This document shows positions 45,715-59,138 of a stretch of 64,000 nucleotides of DNA, in pieces. Each line of letters opens with the position of its first letter. Position 1 is the first letter of the stretch. Below the pieces are notes generated by a model. The model searched no databases. It was given only the letters and a program-made list of their open reading frames with translations, and was not told the DNA's origin. The stretch covers positions 1,426,001 through 1,490,000 of the forward strand of contig NC_016472.1 of the NCBI RefSeq assembly GCF_000226095.1, given 5' to 3'. A program made the position numbers and the translations under genes. The stretch is from Thermothelomyces thermophilus ATCC 42464. Taxonomy: Eukaryota; Ascomycota; Sordariomycetes; Sordariales; Chaetomiaceae.

Positions 45715-48700
45715 GCTGAACGACTGGTGATACCGATGTTTACGGCATGCGAGAAGCCTTCGAGAAACCGAACAGAAAAGAAGAGACTGCGGTGAGGGGA
45801 AAGGAACGGCTGAGCGAGGCTCACAGAAGCGTTTAGTGTTTTTGGTGACTCGTCGATGTCGTCGAGATTGCCCCTGTGATCGCGCGGTGGAGGGAGCGGC
45901 AGGTTATTTTTGGCGATTAGAGTGATTGTAAAACGGCGGCGGGCATGCGATCTGATCGAATGGGGACTGGTTCGGGTAATGTCGAGAGAGAGAGAGAGCC
46001 GCTCAAGCCTTATGTCGACGCCATGCTCCGGCCGCCGATACCGATGGCCGCTTACCGCAGTCCGAGGTCTCGGCTCAAGACCACAAGGCTGGTGAAGCAC
46101 GCGACGAAACCCTTCTAGTTCGAGTCGCGCGATGCTACCACGAGACCGCGACAGCTTCTTATACGGCAAAACGCCGATCAGGGAGCGGTGAAGCTGAGGA
46201 GCGGAACCCACGGGCCGGGAGGGAGATCTGCACGCAGAACAATTTTCCTCTCCAGGGACCTCTAACTACTGAACGACCCTGACGAGGTAGTTAGCCGGCG
46301 GCCCACGGGTTGGGTATGTATGTATGTACATGCACTCCACGCTGCGTGTTGTATATGCACACTGCCAGTAGGTCCCAGTTATGTTGTGGAGGTTGCGGCC
46401 TTGTCTGTATGCATGTATGCACAATGTAAGCGGCCGGGGGGTCGTACAGGGCAAACTGGCGATGACGTGAATGGCGCGAGGGGTTGGCTCCAAGCCTCGA
46501 GAGAATCATTTCCACTCTGGCAGGACAGCTTCTGCCCGAATATGCAGTAGGCTCTGTCAATCACCTTGGAGAGACAGGCCCGGGAAGGGAAGAAAGAATA
46601 GGGATGAATGGCCGAGGGTCGGAGGGACGAGAGAGAATTGAGGGCATACCTCGGGCTATGCGTGCCGCACCATAGCTGCTGGACGACCCTCTGTCATGCA
46701 AAGTAACGAAAGGCTGACAATAGCGGTTGTTTGCTCAAGGGAGGGATGAAAATTGCGGGCCCTTTCACTCTCAACATCTCACGGCACGAAAAGAGAGCCG
46801 GGCCACAGAGAAGGTGTGCAACCCCAGGTCGCGATGATTTTTGCACAAGGGCCTGGTCGAGTGATGAGCCCTCGGCGGCGGGAAGGCAAGAAAAGGAAGG
46901 CCCATGGTCGATGCCGATGGAAGGAACTGCAGAGGTGAATGGGTAAGATCGCCGGAGCCTGGTCGGAGTGTCGATCAAATGCAACTCTCACTCGTCAGGG
47001 GCCTTGAGCAGGACGGCGGGGCTTGCCCATGGCCACTCACTCCCCATTCATTCCCTTTCCCATCCGGACCGTTGGCGAGGGGTGACGAGGGAAGAAAGGT
47101 GGCGGGTCGGGACATCTTTTCCCGTTTTGTAATGTTAAACGGCCACGAATTGCTCAAACGCATGGTTGAGGTGAAGTTGGCAGGCGCCGCCCACACGTTT
47201 GCGATTGCCCAGTTTTTGTCGCGTCGGCTGTTCAGCTACCGGGAAAAACCCCTCCAGCTCAAGACGGATACCCGGGCGGTGCACCAGGTCAGATCCATCA
47301 CGTAAGTGCAATCATTGTCCTGAAAGAATAACGCGGCACGAGATGGCTTTTTTTTTCTCTCCGTGGAATACTACACACTGCGGAACACGAATTACTTTGT
47401 AGCAATCTGCTCGGATTGTGTATTCCGTAGTACGGATACACTACGCAGTACTCCGTAAAACCCTCTCCTACACAGGAGACCCGATTTCGCCGAGACGTGG
47501 ACATCAAGGAAGACAAGAGCGCGGGTCAGCAGATGATCTCATTTCTCACCCATGTCGATTCTGAAACGCCCAACAATGGGTTTAGGGGTCCTGGGGGGAC
47601 CCAATCAGGAAAGCCGGGAGCTGCCGGTTTATCCAGCAGGCTGGTGACATCCCGCATGGCCGCATTTGTTGCATTCCAGTCGGAATTCCCATCTCCCCTT
47701 GGCCATTCGACCCCACACAAAACCGGCGCTACGGAGTAATCCGTACATGCACGTGTCCAGAGTACTGTACCGATCAGGGAAGCCATGTTATTCCATCGTG
47801 TCCTGTACTAATTTGTAAGTAAGGTATGTATGGATGTATGTACGGATCCGTACATACAGTACTGTACGGTACAAGCACGGATTCCACGACCCTACGTGCC
47901 AAGACGGGCAACTTAGCGATACATTTGGAAAAGTGGCATGAACTCCGTACATGCCCGCATGTACTTCGTAAACAGCACGGATACAGATTAGAGCACTCAT
48001 ACTCAAGTAGGAGGTAGAGTATACCTTACGCCTCTGCTTGTCCACTCGCCTCCTTGCATGTTACACCCGTACTCCGCCGCTTAGTGGCCACTTTGCAAGA
48101 GAAACCAGTTCCATTACAGTCGCAATCGCCAAATCTGGCTGGCTTCCAGCAACCTAATTAGGTGTAGCAGCCAGAACCGTGGTCCTTCCTGACGATCATC
48201 GAGCGCGGCACGGTCCATGCATCACGACGCTCGAGCGTGCCTTCCGAGAAGCGTTCCTCGTAGGTGCTTCTCGAAGAAAAAGCCCGCCCAGATGGTCACT
48301 GCCTATCTGGTGATCTTCATTGTTGAAATAGGCGAGGGCTCTGGTACCCCGACGCTTACTGCTCCCGAGTGAATTCCCAACCGTTGTCTTCGGCATATCC
48401 TCACCCACAAGTAACGGCTGAGGAAGAGCACTTTGACGACTTTAAAAGGCCGGACTATATACGCTCCTAGTAGCTTGGTGAACGTTGAGAAGGCACTATA
48501 TGTACCTTGCATGTATGTACATTCAGTACGCACACGTTCTCAGAGTCCTTACCTAATGCTAGGTAGGGAAGTCGGGGTTCGGGTCTACTTCTACGGCGTA
48601 GCTTGTTCGTTCGCGACTTTCAGTCGGTATTCTTTTGGCTAGCGGTGCCGGAGGTAATATGCTGACAGATTCAAGGATCATCAGCATGTGACACTGAACT

Positions 48701-51665
48701 TGAAGAGTATCGTCGAAACCAGAGAGTCGAGTTGCAAATAGCCTATGAACACACCTAGCGACGCCAGCTCTCGGCATCCAGGATACGCCAAACCGAGAAT
48801 TGACCCGGCGCGGACCATCAACGTCTCGTGCTGAAGACCGCTTGGAACATCTGGAGAGACTTGCTTTGCTATAACCCCCCCCCCGCCCCCACCGGCCAGT
48901 TCACAATGGAACTGTTTCAACCCGCCCACCAAGACGCTGCTTCTGGCGTTTGATTCTCTTTGTGGCGAATGCACATCGCCTCACACCTGTCCGTATATCT
49001 AGCTCCATTCGTTTCGAGATAGCAACGAGTTGACGATGTGCATGCCGACGTAGAAACGAAAAGCCGACAATGTCATGATGGAGCTTGTAGGTATCTCTGG
49101 ACCGGCGGCTGGATGGTTCAGCCTGTTCTTCCTTCCATTTTTCTACCCTCTACCTCCTGCCTTGGCCGAGCTGGACTCTTGCAGGTCAGTGCTGACAATG
49201 GTTTTCTGGGCAGATCTGTGACTCGTTCAAGGCTGCTCCGTAAAACACATGATTTATAGCTAAGATTCCATAACCAGAAAGTAATCCGTACCTGAGTCAT
49301 GTTCCCCTGGCGGACATGGCACGAATGCTGGCTCACCGGCCCAGGATCTTCTCCGCCAGTGTGTTTGCGGCTCTCGGTTTTTCATCAAAGACGGTGAGCC
49401 TTCCATATCTCTATCACTTTTTTTCCCTAACAGTTGCGCGTCATGTCTTAGGATAGCGAGATTTAAATCCCATATAACAATAACCTCGAATCATCCGAGG
49501 ACGAGGCTCGAGGGGAAGAACAAGGCGATGTTTCTAGAGTTCCTGAGAGGCACGCTGCAGTGGCGTCCTGAGAACTGGAAGACAGCAAAGGAGCTTTCCG
49601 ACGACCCGTGGCTCAGTAGCTGGCTGGCAACCCACCATTGCTACGGAGTGATCCGCGTACCTCGATCACCTGCTCTTGCCAGTCGGAAAGTATAACAGAA
49701 CTAAAGGTCAAAAATAAGGTTTCTGAGGCGTCAGAACGTAGAGCGCTACCGCTCCCGGCTCACTCCTGCCTCCCGCCCCTTCCCCCCTCCCCAACGTCCT
49801 CGACCAATGTCTTGTTCAACACCTCCATCTCCCCAAACAAGGCGGGAGCGGGCCCGCGCCGTGCGTTGCTGATCCCAAAGCTGGCACGGCGCTCTGACCA
49901 CATCGGCCCGCCGCCGCTATGCAGCGTCCATACCGTACGGGGAGGTATGTGACAATCTGGAGATTTCACTAAGATGCGATGGCAATGCAAGATGGTTTTT
50001 GTATGCAAGATTCCGACCCGCGATCGCCCCGGGTACCCGCTGCAAGAGCAAAATATCATCAGATGGCATCAGCATGTTCCCGAAACAACAAACCAGTCAT
50101 AACGGCCGTCCTTCCTCTCCCTGCTCTGCTCTGCGATTGGAAGCAGTTACCTTTGATATGCCCTCAGTGCTCGACCGTCACTAGACTTGGCCTCTGTAGC
50201 ACACAGCGTAGTGATCGTGTTAGCGGTCGCGTATGTGTCTGGTGAGACCTCCCCTTATCCAGACAGGGTACGCAGACAGGACGAGTCTCCATCCGAGGAG
50301 AAAGAATCAGGTAGTCTCACACGCGTGAAACCCCATCATTACTAGCTTGCACCAACGTTCCGTGCTACGACGACTCTGAGGACACCGTACTTGGTAGCAT
50401 CATGCGATTCCGTCCCTTTCCTTCCAGGGATCTTCCCCCCTCCCGCTGACTCGGCCGTCTTCATGCTTTCTCGCGCGCCGCCGATTCTCCCGTTCCGATG
50501 CACAACAACACCCTGAGCTCCCAAGGAAAGCAAAACGCTATGGGGCAATGCAAACGCCCAGATCCCGACATCGTCCCCGTCCTTTCAGAATTCTAGCCCG
50601 GTCCTTGCAAACCATAGCCCCGAGGTGGCCCGCCCATTGGCTGACAAGTTGCTAAAATAAACAGTTCTTGGAGCTCTCACGGGAGGGGACTTGGTTCGTG
50701 CTGACCACCGTTGGACTAGGTACCCTCCAATAGCAGCAGAGCGGCCCGTTTGCTCTTGACTCGTGCGTTCATGCGTACGGCAAATTCCCTACGGGTCGGT
50801 ATTGCACGAAAAAAAAAATCAGGTAAAATGCCGAAGGCCTCGTCCACCTTCGCTCCTCTTGCCTTGTCTCACAATCATGTCTCTTAACTCGTAGCGGGCG
50901 AGCGGGAACCAAAGACAACCCCGGCCCCAGCACCAGAAACAAAAGCGCAACAAATCACGAACACCAAGACGTCACAATGACGACACTCGGATCAAGATTC
51001 CATGAATCCATTTTCTTCCTTGCTTTGCTTGCTTGATCACTCGTCGGATTCAACCAACCCAAGCCACCCATCTTTGCCTTCGTCCACTTCATGATGGGGT
51101 CATTCCGTTCCCTCGCCCGCCACTTGCCTGCCCCCTCTTTTCTAAACACATTACTGATGATAGTACAAAAAATACACTGCCTGCCCAACAGAACCCCCCA
51201 GCTCCATAAAATGAGGCAGGCAAAACAAGCGCCACGGTTCCCAAGACCTTTTTCGGCACAAAGAAACAAACCCAAGATAGGGTTGGTGAGAAAAGAATGA
51301 GAAAGAACAGAACGAACCTAAAAAAAAAAGGTCACAGTCAAGGAGAGAAACGAGAAATGACGGATCAGAAAGGAAGAAAGAAAAGGAGAAAAGTCGGGTA
51401 TAATAAAAGATAAAAATGCCGATCAATCAACGAATCGGCCTAACCAACAAAATGAACAAAGTAGGTAAGTCGAACCACCATATTCCACCAAACGCCAACG
51501 TGACGAATCGGATGGGGTACCTTTGACCTCGAGAAAGAAATCGAGATATATGACCGGCCGGCCCGTCGCGGTACTCAATTCGAGGGAAACCCCAGCGGCC
51601 AGGTCGGAGGCCGAAGAGCCAAAAAGGCAAAACCAAAGCAAACAGGAACAGCCCGGTCCCTTTCC
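45715..51665. other. Large spacer with one decayed gene fragment
   Basis: 5.95 kb between the GT23-like gene start and the kinesin end. Apart from a kinase-like fragment near 49.5 kb no gene is recognised. It is rich in GTAC-containing words: TACTCCGTA at 47449, TACGGAGTA at 47730, palindrome GTACGGATCCGTAC at 47839-47852, and TGTATGTAC near 46316 and 48510. Toward 50.9-51.6 kb the DNA is A-rich, probably the kinesin 3' flank. Confidence 0.55.
49470..49640 (+). pseudogene. Fragment of SRPK-like protein kinase, C-terminal lobe
   Basis: In one frame 49508-49620 reads LEGKNKAMFLEFLRGTLQW and then RPENWKTAKELSDDPWLSSW, matching the C-terminal kinase end (FLxFxRxMLQWxPExRKTAxELLxDPWL) of fungal SRPK-type kinases. 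Just before it, in another frame, NNLESSED resembles the preceding segment, so at least one frameshift separates them. A GTGAGC...TTAG intron-like stretch lies at about 49393-49451. The catalytic loop and the rest of the kinase were not found nearby. It is most likely a relic of a duplicated host gene. Confidence 0.55.
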
Positions 51666-54600
51666 TCATACTTCCAACGCAAGCGACTTCTGCGGCTCAG
51701 ACGCCGCGAACGACGACCTCTGCCTTGAAAGGAGCTGCAGCTGGATCGGCGGCCGAGAGACGGGAGGCGCCTGCGGAGACGGGGGCGGCGGGCCCGAGGG
51801 AGGCAGCGAAGGAGGCGGCCCGAACGAGGTCGACGGCGACAGCGCCACCTTTCCGCTGTCACCACTGCTGCCGCTGCCGCTCCGCCCGGCGATGGCCGGC
51901 GGCTTATCGAGCGGCGACGAGGCGACAGCAGGGGCGATCCGAACACTCCCCCGCGCGCCGCGGATGAGGTGGCCGCTCTCGACGCGATCCTGAATCATCT
52001 CGTCGAGCATCCTGCTCATCTCGTCGACGCTCTTGGTGCGCTTGCGGAGATGGGACACTTGACGGAGGAGGGAGGGTGGCGCGGCCGGGGGGCTGCCGGT
52101 GGGTGCTGGGCCCGGGTTGCTGTCGAGGATCTGCGAGGTGCGGACTTCGGAACGCGACTCGACCCGCGACTCGACGCGGTCGGCGTTATCGCGGCATCGC
52201 GCGGCGCTCCGCAGGGCGGCGAGCATTCGGTCCTTGTCGTCGAGCCGGGCGCGAAGCTCAGCGATTTCGGCGTCCTTTTCTTTAATGAGCGCCGCCACGC
52301 TGTGGTCCTCGCCGACCATGATGCCCTTGCTCGACAAGCCGATCGAGGCACGCGACGAGCTCGCGCGCCGGGCCTGAAGGAGCCGTTTCTCTAGTGTCTG
52401 GATGTATCGGTTCTTGTCGGCGAGATCTGCCTGGAGCGCACGGTTCTGCGATGCGAGCGATGCCGTCCCGTCCCCGTACTCGCCCGTGCTCTCTTCGTCG
52501 TCCAAGGCGGGTGGTTCCGGGCCGCCAGATGAGCGATGGCTTGCCGATTTCCGGCCGATCGTGGAGGCGCTGGAGGTCATGGACTCTGTCCTTTCGAGCC
52601 CAAACTTGGTCCCATTCGACGTGGCCATCGACGACCGGATCGACCCTTGCGAGTAGCGGTGATGGATGCCGAGGGCGCTGTAAGACCCGCTCGCGTTGAC
52701 CCCGATCGACTTGGAACTGAGGATGAGCCTGTTGAGGTGGTCTATCCTCTCCTTCAGAGCCGTCCGGGCCAGTTGCATCTCCAACATCTGCTCCTCGTGG
52801 CGTAGCTCCGCTTCTCTCTCACGAGCCCGCTCCTCCTCCGCATCGCGCGCCCTCTCCTCATCAAGTTCCCTCTTGCTGTTGGCTTTTGCCTGGTTTTCCA
52901 GCTCCTTCCTCAGCTCCATGATTTCCATGCGGTACCGCTCGAGCAGGACCCGGGCATTCCCATCACCACCGACACCCAGAGCCTCCTCGGCGCGCTTGGC
53001 ATGGCTGACGATGCTGTTTTTGGCTCGAGAAGCGAACTTGAGTGTGTTGAGGGTCTCGTTGATATTCGTGGCCGACGCGGCGGGGCCCGCGCCCGGGCCT
53101 ATGGAAATGGTGCAGAGGATGCTAACGAGCGAATTTCCCGACAGGGCTCCTTGCAGCAACCGGGTGAGCTTGCTGTCACGATAGGGCAAGTGTTTGGCAT
53201 CCTTGTCGCCCCCTTTGCCTTCCTTCTGCTCGGAGAGCTTTGCGATCACCGTGCCGAGGGTGAGCAAGCTCTTGTTGATATGTGAGCCTTCCTGCCGACG
53301 TTCCTTTGACTCGGCGGCCTTCTCAGACCCAGCCAAGTCAATCAGACTCAATGTCGATACGCGGACACCGCCAGGCAAGAGGCCCTGCCGTTTGTTGTCC
53401 CCAGAGGTGGGAATCCGTTCCCTGCTTTCTACGACGATCTGCACGACCGCGTGACTTCGGGAGCTCCTGGCGTTGAATTGTGTGCTTGCGGTGCGGCGAG
53501 CCTGGTCCCCGCGGGCAATGACACGGAGGAGCTGCGTCGGGCTCTGGACGATTTCCTCTTTCAACGGCGTCGCATAGACCCCCCGCTTGCTATCCTCCCG
53601 AAGCTTGATCTCCTCTTGCTGTGCACCGGGATTATTGCCGGTGGGCATACTCAGCAAATCGTGGATCTTCTCGTTGTAGATCTCCAAGTAGCTGACTCGG
53701 AGCAAGAACTCCCTGGACGGCGTCTCGCGGATGTACGAGAAAATATCGGTGATCGCGAGAGGGATCACACCCGGCGAGGATGCAGTGCCCTGCATCGAAA
53801 ACGTTTTACCCGTGCCGGTCATTCCATAGGCGAAGACGGTCCCGTGATAACCCTCCATGACCCTTCGTACCAAGCGCTTCGCGATGTGGTCGTAGACTCT
53901 GTAGTTGTCATCGTGCGTTGCAAAGACGTTATCTGCGACGATGGGGTTAGCGGAGTTCAAGGGAGCTGCTTCTCGAGATCCGTACCGTAATAGTAGTCTC
54001 CCCCTTCTTTCCCTCTGTACGCAATCAACGACTTCCTCCCGTCGATCACCCAGTCCGGATTCGGCGCGTTATCGTGGCCGCTGAGATCCGGTCGCACCCT
54101 GACACTGACGATGACGTTCCCCTTGCCGTCTGCTTTTGACGCACGCTTTCCGCTCACGGCAGAATCCGATTTTGGCGGTGCTGTGTCGTTGACGTCGTCA
54201 TACTGGGTTGCCGAGGTGGAGTAGGAATCCTGGGCGGAGGAGCTGCGGCTTTGCGGTGGAGAGGCCACGCTGGTAAGGCCATCTGAATTCCTGGTGGAAG
54301 GTTGTCGGGATATTGACTTGCCCTCGCCGGTGCCGTTGAGGAAGCTAGGGGTCGCACTGGATAGCTGGGGGTTCGGCGTCGTAGGCGCTCGCGATTTTCG
54401 CGAAGGTGCGCTGGTAGACAGTGGGCTGGGTGGCAGGCTGGATATCCGACTGTCTCCTCGCGGTGGCTGGGGGAATGAGTTGATGCTGACTGTTTTCCTT
54501 ATCGTCTTCCCTGCTGAGTTAACGCCCGATGCCGACCTGGGCTGAGGAAGGGACCCGGCCGGGTTGGGCGAGGCAGGAGGAAGGAGAGCTGTTGACGGGG

Positions 54601-54760
54601 CTCGAAGACCGGATGATTTGGGGGTCGTGGGCGTAGACTTGCTTGAAGGAGCTGCCAGGTTTCCGGTGTTTTTCCTCGTCTTGTTCACGGGCAGAGCCGG
54701 GAGCGCTATCGTGGGCGGGCCATTTGACGGCCTCGACGGCCTCGGCAGAGCGGTGGACAT
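51666..54760 (-). CDS. kipA: Kinesin-7 motor, KipA/Kip2/Tea2 type
   Basis: Two exons, 54760-53986 and 53932-51666 (intron 53 bp), give 1013 aa. The N-terminal extension (about 1-210) is basic and Ser/Pro-rich, as in Kip2/Tea2 and KipA. The motor domain spans about 212-575: NVIVSVRVRPD at the first strand, P-loop GMTGTGKT at 295-302, switch I NARSSRSH at 412-419 and switch II LIDLAGSE at 455-462. HINKSLLTLGTVI and NETLNTLKFASRAK follow. After the neck come coiled-coil-like segments rich in Glu/Arg (about 590-670 and 760-860) and a Pro/Ser-rich tail. KipA-type motors walk to microtubule plus ends and position the growth machinery at hyphal tips. All nucleotide-binding residues are present. Confidence 0.9.
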
Positions 54761-57700
54761 TTCTATATAACCCGATTTCGACAGTTCTCTGGCCTTGTTG
54801 CGAAGGGCGACACGAGGGCTTCTGACGGATGGCAGTTGCGTTACAACAAAGGTTTCGGTTCGGCGGGGCCCGTCAACATCGCATTTGTGCCGAGGATAGA
54901 ATCGACCGTGACTTTCTTCCAGCTATTCAAGTCGGGACCGGTCCGTCCGGATATACGGGTTTCGGAGAGCGAAACGAGGCGATAAATATCGGCGACGAAT
55001 CAAAAACGAAGACATACGGCGCACCGGCCGTGCCAGAGTTCTTTGAAACTTCTCCTCGTTTCCGTTGTTCGACTGAGCGAGTGTGTGAGGCAGATACTGC
55101 CTCTGGTTCTTGGGTTGCTCCACGTCGATGCCTAACCTAACCCCGAGTTGCTTGGGAGAGAGCAGGTGCAACCCCGATAGAGTGGAGGTGGTCGGTCCGT
55201 TATTAAAAAGGTAAGCAACCAGCGTCGTGTGCAGACAGCAAGAAAGCAACTGCTGCTGCAAGCTCAACCGGCTCGTAGTATGGCGTGACGATGATGAGCT
55301 GCAATATGATGCCGCCCGCAGATGTCGGAAGATGCGCTGCTGCAAGACGTTCGAACTGGGGGCGCAACCCAGGTGTGGAGGCGGTCAGAGGGCTAAAACG
55401 AGTGGGGGTTGGTGAACACTCTCCGGTTTTGTTCGCGTCCTTCCCTGTGGGGGACCCGAAAATGACGGAGACTTGAGGCTTGATATAGTGCCCAACTGAG
55501 GACCGAGGAGTGCCCAGGTGAAGGGCCAAAGTTGTGAGCCACAGGCAAGGAAAGGAATGCGTGAAAAGATCGGACGAGGTTCGCGTGGAGGGGAGATGAA
55601 CGGGTGCTCGAGCCAGCGCAAGGTCCGGCCCTGGCGCTTGAGATCTTAGACAAGCGGCCGCAGGGACCGAACTAAACGGGCGAGGATTGCCCCAGGTATG
55701 TACAGTACTTGGTAGTTAACTACCAGAGTTAGTTGTTCGTAGAAGCGATTGAATGGCCGAGTTGCAAGACGCTGTTCTTGTCGTCGCGGCAGCCGTCGGA
55801 GAGCTAGGCTGGTGGTTCCTGGGAGGGCAAAAGAGCGACTGGCAAAACCGATGATGGGAGGTGTGTTCCCGAGAGGCGAGAGTCGAGTACGAAGTACCTC
55901 GAGAAATGAGCGTCGTTCGCCGCTGGAGGGAAATGCTCCAGGCGATCAGTTTGTCTTTCGTTATCCGTAGTCTCTTTTTACTCAGAGTATGCTCCGGTCG
56001 CGAAACGAATGCCAATGCCGCGCGCGGTTTGTCGCTATCACCTCGTCGTGAATGCCCTCTCACCATCCAGTGGTTGCTAGAGACGACGGGAGGCTACGCA
56101 GTAACGAAGGGGAGGGGAAGACCGAGTGGGCAGATCTTTTCCTTTTTCCAGTCTCCCAGTCTCCTAGGGTCTCCTACACTAGTCTCTTGAGCAGCCCCTT
56201 GTTTTCCTCGTCCCAAAAATTCCCCTGACCGTGGGCATTCTGGCACGATCCAACCGAGCCTGGGTAATTGGCCCCGGTTTTCTCGAGGATGCAATTTCGA
56301 CGGACCACCATCGGGTCCCTGCGGACCCCTGCAGCGCAACCCCAGGCGGATTAGCTCCGTAGGCCGTTTCTGGACCGAGCGTGTGGTTGGAGAGGTGCGG
56401 ATGAACCAGGGGCATCTGACAGGCACAACAGAAAAAAGAAAATCGTCGATGATTCGACAGCTATGATTACTCCGTAGGAACCAAACAGAGTGAGTGAGTG
56501 AGTATTATGCTCTCGCACCCGTCTCGCTCTTATGTACTCAGAGACTGACAGAATATATTTAGTCGATGGCTCTTTACCAGGGCCACAGCCAGAATTTACA
56601 TAAAGAAATGAATTCATAGCCATCCGGTTCTCGCGGCAATGGTTCGGCGAGGATGCCTGCCACCCGCACTGAGCTTGCCGGCCCTGCAGGACCGGGGGGT
56701 TGCAACTCGACACCAACCAGGCGCGCAGACAGCGCCGAGGATCAACTCTGCGCGCCCCGTCACATCACACCTCATGAGTCGCATTGATTCGAACACCACA
56801 TTGGCCGGCATACCAGATCACTTGTGCATGGGTAGGATAGCTGCCCACGCTACTCCGTGCCCTATCAGGGACTTGTGGAAGCGTGGGGTTTTGCCGTTGG
56901 TAACTACCTGACTGCGTACGTCTACAATAACTAGTTGGAAAGGGAAAGAACTCGTTCTCACTGTCGCGTCCCTGCAAAACGCGGGCCAACTCCTCGCACG
57001 TCGGGCCTCTTGCGCCCCTCAACCAAGAGGAGGGGTCACCCGGGTCCTGTGGAGGACCCTTGTGATTACTCTGTACACTAGTGTACACAGTAGTGGAAGA
57101 CCTCAAAGATCACTCCACAAGATCGGTACTTGGCGATGCCGGCCTGAAGCCGGCCCTAAAGATTCAGGGAGCCACGCGCTGCTGGGGAAATGGACCGGAA
57201 GGCTAAAATCAGAGGACCGCAAATACGGAGAAGTTAAGAAGGGCGTCGCTCAAAGAGAGAGAGAAAATCAAGGGTTGAAATAAGAGACAAACAAAGAACA
57301 AAACATTCAGCTATGGAACAAAAAAAGAAGAAATCCTTAGACATCCGCAGCATCGTTGGCGCTTACAACGGATGACCGTGCGTTTTCGACAGGCGTGGGA
57401 GCTCCCCCACTGCTTGATGCAAGGCGACCGCTGCTGCAGCGTTGCTTCCAGTTCCGTCACGCATACTGCGTACCTTAGTTACGCAGCAGTTGAGAATCTC
57501 AATGTAACCCAGCGATCACGAAGACAATGGTAACCAGAAAAAAAATTCCATACGCCATTCTTGTATTCCGTACATCCGTACGTAGTACAGAAATGTACAG
57601 TACATACGTTGCTGCGCATCTGTCGAGTCATCTTGAAATGGAGGCGAACCACGTCCGCATAATACTCGCACCGTTTCAGGCATGAAAACGGTTTCTATGT

Positions 57701-59138
57701 TTCGGTCTCTTGTTTTCCGGTTTCAATTTTAGCCGTCAACCGCCCGCCAAACGCGTAGAGATCGGGAAAAAAAAAAAAGAAAAGAAACCCAGAGCCTCGG
57801 GCCTTGTTTGGCCAGGACAGGCTCACAGACATCGGCCACCCGCCGAAACAGTTAACTAGGCCCCCAAAGTTTAACCATCGATTAACGTGGGTGCGCTGCG
57901 GAGATCAGCGGCGAACGGAGGAGAACGTCAACGGCTATCCTCCTATGTAATCCGGAAACCCCCCCTGCATGCTTAGACGTACAGGCGGCAAGTACTTCTA
58001 CTCCAAGAAAATACGGATTACTTTAACTGTATGACAAGTTCATTAAGACACGTTCACTACAGAGTAGTGTATGGTCGGGCTGATATAGGGAGGCTTATGG
58101 GGCAGACCCGGACTATCTTAACCACACTGCCCACACACTATGCAGTGTAACAGGTTTCAGAGTTACCCGAGTCAAGCTGCCCATTTTCCGCCCGGAATCA
58201 AAGCCGGTTTCTGGTTTCCCGCGAGTCGCGCGCTGTTTCAGCCGCGGTCTTGCGGCCCGATGGTGATTCCCAAGAGAACGGAGACTGTTGTGTTCGCTAA
58301 GATCCTAGAGAAGTTGATATAGGATCAACTCTCCCAGAAACAGGAGTTTCTACTGAGAACGATCATGATTGGCGAATCATTCGAGCAGCGGGAGAGAAGA
58401 TCAGCCGAACTATCAGTATGTTGTTTATATTCCGATACCATAAGTTGCACACATTTCTGTGGTGCTCATTCGTTATGTAGAAAAAAAGGATGGTTACTTG
58501 TGCTGCGTTCATCCCCACCCTTCCTGAATAAACCAGTGGCGGTTGAGAGTCAAGCCTTCGAAGACAGGCCTTGCATCGTGTCTGGAGAGTTATCTATCAC
58601 CTTGTGAAGATGATGGTCCCCGAAAGCTGTGATAGAGCCTTCCCGCGTGTTTGATGTAAACCATGGCAATAGTCATGGGAACAGCCATTTGCATGAACCG
58701 TGTTTCGGTGCATAAAGCTGCCGCCATCCCTCCCTGAAACTTTTGATGCGGCAGCGGATCGCACAGACTCCGGGCACATATTCATCTTGAGGATTTCCCG
58801 GGCACCAACGCATTACCATCGGCCGGGTGGGAGGAGAACCAAACGCTGTGCCCAGGAGTTTTGGTTGTGAGAGAAGGGGGGGGGGGGTTGGTTTGAGTTG
58901 CATACTAGTTCAGACAACTGAAGCCTCAGCATGGCTACTAAGGGGAGGTGAATGAGCGCCCCTCTCACCGGAAGGCCCGGGAACCTGCCCTCCGATGTCT
59001 GGAGTAGATGGCTGGTCGGCGCCAGTAACGCTCAGGGTCCCCGGGCTAGGTGTGCCACCACCCGAGCCGCATCTCGAGGAACTCAACAAGTCTGCTTGTT
59101 GTACCGCTCGGGCAACGTGATATTCACCCCTGAGCTAT
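54761..59138. other. Large spacer kinesin-STK19, no gene recognised
   Basis: 4.4 kb. The kinesin promoter occupies its left end. It carries a TACTCCGTA word (56468-56476), a perfect 16-bp palindrome (57072-57087) and GTACATAC/GTACTGTAC-type words near 55696 and 57565-57610. A run of 11 G lies near 58878-58888. Open frames on both strands lack recognisable domains. Confidence 0.6.
57072..57087. repeat. Perfect 16-bp palindrome TGTACACTAGTGTACA
   Basis: Both halves match exactly, TGTACACT and AGTGTACA. It lies in a gene-free spacer. Confidence 0.9.
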
